Positions 16,126-23,377 of a stretch of DNA of 64,000 bases are shown here, piece by piece. Source of the DNA: Streptomyces sp. NBC_01288 (GTDB taxonomy: Bacteria; Actinomycetota; Actinomycetes; Streptomycetales; Streptomycetaceae). The DNA lies in NCBI RefSeq assembly GCF_035982055.1, contig NZ_CP108427.1, forward strand, positions 1,054,001 through 1,118,000. The letters are read 5' to 3'. The notes under the pieces were generated by a model. That model made no database searches, was not told the DNA's origin, and was given only the letters and a program-made list of their open reading frames with translations. The translations under genes and the position numbers were made by a program. The first letter of the stretch is position 1; every line of letters starts with the position of its first letter.

Positions 16126-17304
16126 TCATAGTGTTCGCCCGTCCTGCGACGGGGTGACGGTGACGAGTTGGTGTTTCATCAGGGGCTGGTCGCTCTGCCT
16201 GCTGTAGTCGTCGAGCCCGCAGAGGATGTTGAGTTCGGGCATGTAGCCCGCGACGCTCGCGGGCGGGATGTCGTAGGCGATGACGCGGTAGCCGTAGACC
16301 GAGCGTGTGCTGCCGTCGCGTGCGTGGCTCGTGATGTCGATCAGGTCGAACTCGGCCAGGCCCCGTTCGGCCATGTCCTTGGGGTTCATGAAGAGCAGGG
16401 TGCGCAGGTTCTTGACCCCGCGGTAGCGGTCGTCGTCGAAGTACACGGTGGTGTTCCACTGGTCGTGCGAGCGCATCGTGGAGAGGACGAGCATGCCCTG
16501 GGGCGGGGTCACGTCGGGGAGTTCGCCCGGGTGGAACTCGGCGCGGCCGGAGGCGGTGCGGAACGCGCGCTCGCGGGCGGGCTGGGTGATGCGGAAGCCG
16601 AGCGGTTCGCGCACCCGGCGGTTGAAGTCCTCGAAGCCCGGGAGGACTTGGGCCATGGTGTCGCGGATCCGGTCGTAGTCCTCGACGTACCACTCCCACG
16701 GTGTTGTCGAGTCGGGCAGTGTCGCCCGTGCCATCCCGGCCACGATCGCGCACTCGGACCTGAGGGTCTCGGCGGGCGGCCTGCGCATACCGAAGGAGAG
16801 GTGCACCTCGCTCATCGCGTCCTCGACGCTCACGCCCTGCTCCCCCGTCGTCCGGGTGTCCTTCTCGGTGCGGCCGAGGCACGGGAGGATGAGGGCCTGG
16901 CGGCCGTGGACGAGATGGCTGCGGTTGAGTTTGGTGCTCACCTGCACGGTCAGTTCGGTGGTGCGCAGTGCGGCCGTGGTCGCGTCGGTGTCGGGGGCGG
17001 CGAGGACGAAGTTGCCGCCCATCGCGACGAACACCTTCACCCGGCCGTCCCGCATCGCCTTGATGGTGCCGACGGTGTCAAGACCGTGCGCACGGGGCGC
17101 GGCGCCCCAGCCCGCCGAGGGTGCCGTGTCGTCCTCCTGGGAGATGTCACCGGGGCGATTGGGCCCACGGCCGCGCGCCGGGACACCCGGTGCTCCACGC
17201 CCCAGGTCGCCGCCGGGACGGCCTTCGGAATCCGAGCGGTCCATGGTGGTGTCCTTCGCTGTCACGACGTCGATCATCGAAATACGTGCGCTGACGTTGC
17301 CCAC
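16126..17304 (-). pseudogene. N-terminally truncated FdhF/YdeP-like molybdopterin oxidoreductase
   Basis: From about residue 70 the 392-residue frame matches the C-terminal half of FdhF/YdeP-type oxidoreductases: PRAHGLDTVGTIKAMRDG, then KLNRSHLVHGRQALILPCLG, then SHDQWNTTVYFDDDRYRG in the molybdopterin-binding domain. Full-length members are about 750 residues and start with a CPGCAWP iron-sulfur region and a catalytic domain, neither of which is present. The first about 70 residues are a Gly/Arg/Pro-rich stretch with no counterpart. The start is uncertain (GTG 17304 or ATG 17241). I read it as a remnant left by a deletion of the 5' half; a shortened functional protein is less likely because the cofactor site would be incomplete. 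Confidence 0.72.
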
Positions 17305-17326
17305 ACCTGTCCGGTATGAACGGATT

Positions 17327-17422
17327 TTACAGCCCGGTGGGACCGACGCACATGGCGAGGTCCGAGGAGCGGGCGGGCGTCACGCAGTTCAGGTCCCGTT
17401 GGCCGATCCGCAAGCTCGCCAT
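17327..17422 (-). CDS. Candidate 31-aa leader or small peptide
   Basis: A 31-codon frame with ATG at 17420-17422 preceded by AGGAG at short spacing and ended by TAA, an uncommon stop in this GC-rich genome. The product contains GQRDLNCVTPARSSDLAMCV, with two Cys and a DL-x-C pattern somewhat like short actinobacterial leader peptides. It ends 22 nt upstream of the truncated oxidoreductase frame in the same direction, so it may have been the leader of the intact ancestral gene. Coding status is not certain. Confidence 0.45.
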   Translation of the reverse strand: MASLRIGQRDLNCVTPARSSDLAMCVGPTGL

Positions 17423-17468
17423 GATCTCCTGGCGTTCCGCACGGGCTGTCTCGCGGGAGGACTGACGC

Positions 17469-18044
17469 ATGGAGTTGCGCAGCGTCGAGGAGCTGATGGA
17501 TCTGCTGTACGCCTGTCGGGGCGCCTGGGACACCCCCGACCGGAGCGGCGATCCGGTCGATCTGCACGACCACGCGCTACAGACCGCCGCGCTGCTGCGC
17601 CGAAGTCGCCCCGCCGACAAGGAACTTCAGCTCGCCGGCCTGGTCCACGACATCGGCCATCTCCTTCAGTCGGGCGACGACGCCGGGCACGCCGACCACG
17701 CGGCGGACGCCGTCCGCGCCCTGCTCGGCGAGCGGGTCGCCCACCTCGTCCGCCTGCACGTCCCCGCGAAGCGCTACCTCGCGACCTCCTCCCCCGGCCG
17801 CGCCCTGTCCGCACAGAGCGCACTGACCCTCCGCACCCAGGGCGGCCCCATGTCCCCCGCCGAGGCCGCCGCCTTCGAGCGCGACCCCCTCGCCGACGAC
17901 GCGATCACCCTGCGCCAGGCCGACGACGCGGCCAAGGTCGTCGGCCTCGACGCCGGGGTCCTGGAGGACTGGCGCACGGTACTGGGCATCGTGGCCGCCC
18001 GGAACTCCCGACTTCCCAACTCCCGCCTGGGGGCTGTCGACTGA
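17469..18044 (+). CDS. HD-domain protein of the PhnZ/TIGR03276 type
   Basis: A 191-residue HD-superfamily protein. The metal-binding features are visible: DLHDHALQTA near residue 35, VHDIGHLL near 61, and the distinctive RLHVPAKRYLA segment near 97 with the following QGGPMS. These match HD proteins associated with phosphonate degradation, such as the mixed-valent diiron oxygenase PhnZ, which cleaves hydroxylated aminoethylphosphonate. GGGAGGA precedes ATG 17469. No phosphonate transporter or PhnY-like hydroxylase is adjacent. Only an SDR follows, 25 nt downstream, so the pair may act on another alcohol or phosphonate. Family placement is good; activity is inferred. Confidence 0.82.
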   Translation: MELRSVEELMDLLYACRGAWDTPDRSGDPVDLHDHALQTAALLRRSRPADKELQLAGLVHDIGHLLQSGDDAGHADHAADAVRALLGERVAHLVRLHVPAKRYLATSSPGRALSAQSALTLRTQGGPMSPAEAAAFERDPLADDAITLRQADDAAKVVGLDAGVLEDWRTVLGIVAARNSRLPNSRLGAVD

Positions 18045-18069
18045 CGGTCCGTCATGAGACTGTACGGCG

Positions 18070-18891
18070 ATGACGTCGTCGTACGGTCTACGGGGCCGGG
18101 CCGCTCTGATCACCGGCGGCACGCGCGGGATCGGGCGCGCGGTCGCCGAGGCGTTCGCCGAGGCCGGGGCGCTGGTGTGCGTGAGCGCGCGGGACGCCGA
18201 CGAAGTGCGGCGCACCGCCGAGGAGTTGGGCGGGGTCGGTCTGGCCGGTGATGTCGCCGACCCCCAACACCTGCGCGAGCTGACCGAGTTGGCGTTGCGC
18301 GCGTTCGGGCGGATCGACGTGGTCGTCAACAACGCGGCGACGAACCAGCCGTACGGCCCGCTCATGGACGCCGATCCGGACGCGTGGCGGACGGCGTTCA
18401 CCGTGAACGTCGAGGCGCCGCTGCGGCTGGTGCAGTGTGCCTGGCGGGCGTGGATGCGGGAGCACGGCGGCGCGGTGGTCAACGTGTGCACGGAGGGCGC
18501 CGGGCATGTCGGCCCGAACGTGGGGGCGTACGGCACCAGCAAGGCGGCCCTGCTGCATCTGACCGCACAGCTCGCGGGCGAACTCGCCCCGAAGGTGCGG
18601 GTCAACTCCGTCTCCCCCGGACTCGTCCGCACCGACATGGCGCGGTTCGTGTGGGAACCCGGCGAGGCGGAGGTCGCCGCCGGCCTGCCGCTCGGCCGCA
18701 TCGGCGAACCGGCCGACATCGCCCGGGCCGTCCTGTGGCTGGCCTCCGACCAGGCCGAGTGGATCACCGGGGCGGATCTGCTGGTGGACGGCGGGACCCG
18801 GGTGCGGCCGGCGTACACGTCGGGCGGGTACGCGGTCCACGACCGGCTGAGGTCGGCCAGGCCGCGCAGCCCAGGTACCGCGACCAGCTGA
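18070..18891 (+). CDS. Short-chain dehydrogenase/reductase
   Basis: NAD(P)-dependent oxidoreductase of 273 residues. The cofactor motif is TGGTRGIG near residue 16, followed by NNAA, a catalytic Tyr-Lys pair in YGTSK (about 158-162), and VSPGLVRT. After the usual end at LVDGGTRV there is a C-terminal extension of about 30 residues without known motif. It starts 25 nt after the HD gene and is probably co-transcribed with it, suggesting a two-step pathway in which the SDR acts on a substrate or product of the HD oxygenase. The substrate is not predictable. Confidence 0.88.
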   Translation: MTSSYGLRGRAALITGGTRGIGRAVAEAFAEAGALVCVSARDADEVRRTAEELGGVGLAGDVADPQHLRELTELALRAFGRIDVVVNNAATNQPYGPLMDADPDAWRTAFTVNVEAPLRLVQCAWRAWMREHGGAVVNVCTEGAGHVGPNVGAYGTSKAALLHLTAQLAGELAPKVRVNSVSPGLVRTDMARFVWEPGEAEVAAGLPLGRIGEPADIARAVLWLASDQAEWITGADLLVDGGTRVRPAYTSGGYAVHDRLRSARPRSPGTATS

Positions 18892-19136
18892 GTAACTGTC
18901 CTGGTGGGTTTGGTGGCCGAGCCGTACCTGTGCGAGCCTGCGGGCACTCCTCCGAAAAGGCTGGCCCTGATGCTCGGCATGGTTGTCTGGGACGTCCGCT
19001 CTCGCGCTTCGACGCGAGGGCGGTAACGGCCGACTCCCCCCAACACACACGTCTGTCCGATGGACGGGCGTGGGTCCAGCCTGCTCCCCGTCGAAGTGCT
19101 CTTCGTGACCCCTGCACGTTCGACCACGAGGAGTTC

Positions 19137-20270
19137 ATGGTGTCCACCATCCACTGGACCACCGGCGAGACTCAGCGGTCCGTCCGCTGGCATTCCGAGA
19201 ACGCCGCACCTCTTCCACAGCGCACCCTCGTCGCCGACGACCGGACGAAGGCCGCCGATGCCTACCGTCAGGCCTGCGAGGGAACGGCCCTGCTCTGGCA
19301 GGGCGACTTCCACAACGCCCGGCAACTCCTGCGGGCGATGGGCCGCCGCATCGACCGCAAAGAGCCGAGGTCCGGCACTTCCCCGAGCGAGTCCTTCCGC
19401 CTGCACCGGCGCGGCAGCGGTCACCGTGCCCGTGTGCTCGGAAAACTCCTGGTGCTGCTGGACGACGACTACACCCTGGCGCTGCGCCGGGCCCCCGAGG
19501 TCCGCCAGGCGTGCCTGGACGCCTACGGCCCCTCGAAGGGCCCCACGGTGGTCTCCCTCAGGGAACTGCTGGGCGTGATCGGCGCTCACCAGTGGCGCGC
19601 GAAGGGAGTCGACGTGCCGGCGCTCGGCACCCGCGTCCATCCTCACTACGGCGTGTTCGCGCCGGTCAGGGGCGAGTACGTCGACCTGGTCGCCCAGGCA
19701 CCGCTCCCCCCGGCGGTCCTGCGCGGCCCCGCCACCGGTACGGCGTTCGATCTCGGCACCGGAACCGGTGTCCTCGCCGCGGTCCTGGCCCGCCGGGGTG
19801 TCCACCGGGTCGTGGCCACCGACATCAGCCCGCGCGCCTTGGTCTGCGCCCGGGAGAACGTCCAACGGCTGGGGCTGACCGACCGTATCGAGGTGTCGGG
19901 CCCCGGCCTGTTCCCTGAGGGCCGGGCCGATCTCGTCGTGTGCAACCCGCCCTGGCTCCCCGCCCGTCCGACCAGCCCCATCGAGCAGGGCGTCTACGAC
20001 CCGGACAGCGCCATGCTCAACGGCTTCCTCACCGGGCTGTCCGCCCGTCTCCGGCCGGGTGGTGAGGGCTGGCTCGTCCTGTCCGACCTGGCCGAGCACC
20101 TCGGACTCCGGACGCGCCGGCAGCTCCTCGACGCCATCCAGGCAGCACAGCTCCGCGTGGTGGACAGGATCGACACCAGGCCCCGGCACCCGCGCTCCGA
20201 GGACGCCGGCGACCCGCTCCACGCGGCACGGAGCGCCGAGATCACGTCCCTCTGGCGGCTGACGCCATGA
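19137..20270 (+). CDS. Class I SAM-dependent methyltransferase with NPPW motif
   Basis: A 377-residue methyltransferase. The C-terminal half holds the SAM motif FDLGTGTGVLAAVLA, an acidic VVATDIS, and the VVCNPPWLPA tetrapeptide typical of enzymes that methylate an amide or exocyclic amine, as in PrmC/HemK and RsmC. The N-terminal 190 residues form a separate Arg-rich helical domain that could recognise the substrate. ATG 19137 is preceded by GAGGAG; the long upstream reading in the same frame is antisense-like and not homologous. The 245 nt upstream hold no gene. A protein- or rRNA-modifying role is plausible but not proven. Confidence 0.85.
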   Translation: MVSTIHWTTGETQRSVRWHSENAAPLPQRTLVADDRTKAADAYRQACEGTALLWQGDFHNARQLLRAMGRRIDRKEPRSGTSPSESFRLHRRGSGHRARVLGKLLVLLDDDYTLALRRAPEVRQACLDAYGPSKGPTVVSLRELLGVIGAHQWRAKGVDVPALGTRVHPHYGVFAPVRGEYVDLVAQAPLPPAVLRGPATGTAFDLGTGTGVLAAVLARRGVHRVVATDISPRALVCARENVQRLGLTDRIEVSGPGLFPEGRADLVVCNPPWLPARPTSPIEQGVYDPDSAMLNGFLTGLSARLRPGGEGWLVLSDLAEHLGLRTRRQLLDAIQAAQLRVVDRIDTRPRHPRSEDAGDPLHAARSAEITSLWRLTP

Positions 20271-20297
20271 CCGGCACCGCGTGACGACAGCGCCCGG

Positions 20298-21791
20298 TCA
20301 CCACTTGCCGGGCGCGTAGTCCTTCAGGAAGACGCCGTACAGGTCCTCGCCCTGTTCGCCGAGGACGATCGGGTCGTAGACGCGGGCGGCTCCGTCGACC
20401 AGGTCGAGGGGGGCGTGGAAACCCTCCTCGGCGAGGCGGAGCTTGTCGTAGTGGGGGCGTTCGTCGGTGATCCAGCCGGTGTCGACCGAGGTCATGAGGA
20501 TGCCGTCGCTCTGGAACATCTCCTGGCCGCTGGTGCGGGTCACCATATTCATCGCGGCCTTGGCGGCGTTGGTGTTGGGGTGTCCGGCGCCCTTGTAGCC
20601 GCGGCCGAAGACGCCTTCCATCGCGGAGACGTTGACGATGTACGCGCGTCCGCTCCTCGCGGCCTTCGCGGCGGCGGCCATGGCCGGGCGGAGCTTGCTG
20701 ATCAGGATGAACGGGGCTGTGTAGTTGCAGAGTTGGGTTTCGAGAAGCTCCACGGGGGAGATCTGCTCGATGGTCTGCACCCAGGTGTTCGTGTCGACCA
20801 CGTCGGGGACCAGGCCGCCGGCGTCGATCGCCGTGCCGTCGAGGTGGCGGGCGACGCTGGCGTTGCCCGCGACCAGGGCGAGGTCGGCGACCTGCTGGGC
20901 GTCGAGGCCGCTGATGCCTACGGGCAGCGCGGCCAGGCCGTCGACCGCGCCGGAGCCGAAGGCGCCGATGACGTGGTGGGCGGGGAGTTCACCGGCGGGC
21001 AGCGGGGCGCTCTCGCCGTCGACGAGCGCGGCATAGGCGGAGGGCAGCCGGCGTACGGTCTGGGTCGCGTTGTTGATCAGGATGTCGAGGGGGCCCGCCT
21101 CGGCGAGTTGGTCGGCGAGGGCCACGACCTGCGCCGGGTCACGCAGGTCGGTGCCGACGACCTCCAGGCGGTGCAGCCAGTCCGCCGAGTCGTCCATGGC
21201 CTTGAAGCGGCGGATGGCGTCCTTCGGGAACCGTGTGGTGATCGTCGTGTGGGCGCCGTCGCGCAGCAGCCGCAGCGCGATGTACATGCCGATCTTGGCG
21301 CGGCCACCGGTGAGCAGGGCGCGCTTGCCGGTGAGGTCGGCGTGGTCGTCGCGCTTCTCGCGGTTCAGGCGGGCGCAGTCGGGACAGAGCTGGTGGTAGA
21401 AGTAGTCGACTTCCACGTACCGGGTCTTGCAGGTGTAGCAGGAGCGCGGTCGCTGGAGTATCCCGGCGATCCGGCCCTCCTCCGTCACCGACGACGGGAG
21501 AAGGCCCTCGGTCTCGTCGTCGATGCGCTGGGCGGAGCCGGTCGCGGTGGACTCGGTGACGGCCTTGTCGTGCGCGGTCTTCGCGGCCCGGCGGTCCTGG
21601 CGGCGGCGCTGCTTGACGCTGCGGTAGATGCCCGCGGTGGCGCGGCGGACGGTGATCGCGTCGGGGTGGTCGACGTCGATCTTCTCCAGCTCGTCGAGCA
21701 CGCTGAGGCAGACGGCCAGCCGCTCGGGGTCGATGCCGGGCCCGTACACGACCTCGTCCGGGGTCGTGGCGCCGTTCTCTGTCACCGTCAT
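20298..21791 (-). CDS. SDR-family protein with N-terminal zinc ribbon
   Basis: A 497-residue protein unusual for an SDR. The first about 120 residues are helical and charged (RSVKQRRRQDRRAAKTAH). A zinc-ribbon-like segment follows with CYTC and CPDC spaced by 14 residues (about residues 117-138), then a Rossmann SDR domain with TGGRAKIG, NNAT, and a large insertion of about 120 residues before the SAMEGVFGRGYKGAGHPNTN region. In place of the classical YxxxK there is N-x-x-K (NAAK). ATG 21789-21791 has AAGGAA about 9 nt upstream. It is downstream of the acyltransferase gene in the same direction (105 nt gap). The zinc ribbon suggests protein or nucleic-acid contact; function unknown. Confidence 0.82.
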   Translation of the reverse strand: MTVTENGATTPDEVVYGPGIDPERLAVCLSVLDELEKIDVDHPDAITVRRATAGIYRSVKQRRRQDRRAAKTAHDKAVTESTATGSAQRIDDETEGLLPSSVTEEGRIAGILQRPRSCYTCKTRYVEVDYFYHQLCPDCARLNREKRDDHADLTGKRALLTGGRAKIGMYIALRLLRDGAHTTITTRFPKDAIRRFKAMDDSADWLHRLEVVGTDLRDPAQVVALADQLAEAGPLDILINNATQTVRRLPSAYAALVDGESAPLPAGELPAHHVIGAFGSGAVDGLAALPVGISGLDAQQVADLALVAGNASVARHLDGTAIDAGGLVPDVVDTNTWVQTIEQISPVELLETQLCNYTAPFILISKLRPAMAAAAKAARSGRAYIVNVSAMEGVFGRGYKGAGHPNTNAAKAAMNMVTRTSGQEMFQSDGILMTSVDTGWITDERPHYDKLRLAEEGFHAPLDLVDGAARVYDPIVLGEQGEDLYGVFLKDYAPGKW

Positions 21792-21896
21792 CGCGCTGCC
21801 GTTTCCTTGGGTCATCCGCGGCGGCGCTCGATCGCGCACACCGTCGAACCGGGAATTTTACGGAGCGCCGGGCCGCAGCACCAAACCCGCGCCGGG

Positions 21897-23222
21897 TCAC
21901 GACCCGCAGGCGGTGATGAGTGTCTCCACCTCCTCGGTCAGCGCGCGGGCGAACACATCGAGATCCGGTACGGCCTCGGCGTCCGCGACCAGGCCGTAGT
22001 GGACCTGTCCCCGGTACGTCGAGACGGCGACCGCGAGGGACTGGCCGCGGGCCAGCGGGGCGAACGGGAAGACCGCGGTGACCGGGTTGCCGCCGAGCTT
22101 GAGGCCGATGCCGGGCAGCGGGACGCTGGTGACGAGGATGTCGAACCAGAGCCGGGCGGCCTGGGCCGCGAGGGGTCCGCCGAGCCGGTGGCCGAGGGCG
22201 GGGACGTGGTCGGCGAGCAGGGCGACGGCGCCGGCGCCCCGGTTGGGTCCGGCGTCCTTGTTGCGGTCCATGGCGGCGCGCACGGAGTCGAGCCGGGCGA
22301 GGGGGTCCGGGTCGTCGACGGGCAGCCGTATCAGGTAGCCGGAGAGCCGGTTGCCCTGTGGCTGCGCGCTGCGCGGGCGTCGTTTGGAGACGGGGATCAG
22401 GGCGCGGGGCGCGACGCCCTCGCTGCCGTCGCCGCGTTCGTCGAGCCAGCTGCGCAGGGCGCCCGCGACGACCGCGATCAGCACGTCGTTGACAGTGCCG
22501 CCGACGGTCTTGCGGATGCGGTGCACGTCGTCGAGGTCGACGACGACTCCGGCGGTACGGCGGGTGCCCGAGGGTTCGGAGGTCAGCGCCGACGACGAGC
22601 GGACGTCCAGGGTGGAGCGGGCGACGGACGCCCCGATGTCGAGGGCCCGGCCCACGTCGGACAGGGCGCCGCGGACCAGTTCGGGCAGTCTGCGCACGTC
22701 GGGGACGAGCCCGCGCGCGGGTTCGGCACGGCGCGGGCGACGCTCGGGCATGTCCATCGGGTCGAGGATGGCGGCCGCGAGGGTCAGCGCCCGCAGTCCG
22801 TCGGCCAGGGCGTGGTGGAACTTGAACAGCACCGCGAACGAGACACCGTCCTCACCGGGCAGCACATGCGCTTCCCACGGCGGCCGGCCGCGCTCCAGCG
22901 GGCGTTCCATGAGCCGGCCCGCCTCCGCCTGGAAGTCGGCGGTCGGAGCGTGCAGCCGGACGTGGTGCAGCGGGTCGAAGTCGGGGTCCTCCTCGCGGGT
23001 GGCGCTCCCGAAGGACAGGGACAGCGGCTGCCACACGTCCCGGATACGCATCCGCAGCCCGGGGACGGCGGCGGCACGGGCGGCGAGGAGGTCGGCGGCG
23101 TGGGCTCCCGCGGTCGGCGAGTGTGCCGAGAAGACGCCGAGTGCGCCCAGGTGCATCGGGTTCCGGTCGGACTCGATGTTCCAGAACGCAAGGTCGAGAG
23201 GAGCGAGCAGGTCAGAAGTCAA
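21897..23222 (-). CDS. Wax ester synthase/diacylglycerol acyltransferase (WS/DGAT)
   Basis: Transfers acyl-CoA to diacylglycerol or fatty alcohol to make storage lipid. The 441-residue protein carries the catalytic HHALADG motif near residue 136 and the family C-terminal segment GGTVNDVLIAVVAGALR. The length is typical. The TTG start at 23220-23222 has GAGG about 7 nt upstream. The upstream 155 nt are AT-richer and contain several TCAAG repeats (about 23256-23296), a likely promoter region. The following SDR could supply a reductive step, but their link is inference. Streptomyces accumulate triacylglycerol, so a TAG role is most likely. Confidence 0.9.
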   Translation of the reverse strand: MTSDLLAPLDLAFWNIESDRNPMHLGALGVFSAHSPTAGAHAADLLAARAAAVPGLRMRIRDVWQPLSLSFGSATREEDPDFDPLHHVRLHAPTADFQAEAGRLMERPLERGRPPWEAHVLPGEDGVSFAVLFKFHHALADGLRALTLAAAILDPMDMPERRPRRAEPARGLVPDVRRLPELVRGALSDVGRALDIGASVARSTLDVRSSSALTSEPSGTRRTAGVVVDLDDVHRIRKTVGGTVNDVLIAVVAGALRSWLDERGDGSEGVAPRALIPVSKRRPRSAQPQGNRLSGYLIRLPVDDPDPLARLDSVRAAMDRNKDAGPNRGAGAVALLADHVPALGHRLGGPLAAQAARLWFDILVTSVPLPGIGLKLGGNPVTAVFPFAPLARGQSLAVAVSTYRGQVHYGLVADAEAVPDLDVFARALTEEVETLITACGS

Positions 23223-23334
23223 TTGCTTGCCTCGCGTCGACTAGGGGTGAGCCAGCAGTCAAGCGCTGACAAGCGATTACGGTCAAGTACGATCAAGCTA
23301 CGCACAGTTAACAGCAGATTACATCCGGCCCCGA

Positions 23335-23359
23335 TCCCGCCCCTCTGGGAGGGGCGGGA
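23335..23359 (-). terminator. Hairpin after GH92 gene
   Basis: TCCCGCCCCTC (23335-23345) and GAGGGGCGGGA (23349-23359) make a perfect 11-bp stem with a 3-nt loop, 18 nt past the GH92 stop on the minus strand. Confidence 0.8.
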
Positions 23360-23377
23360 CTCTAGAGGCGCACGGGA

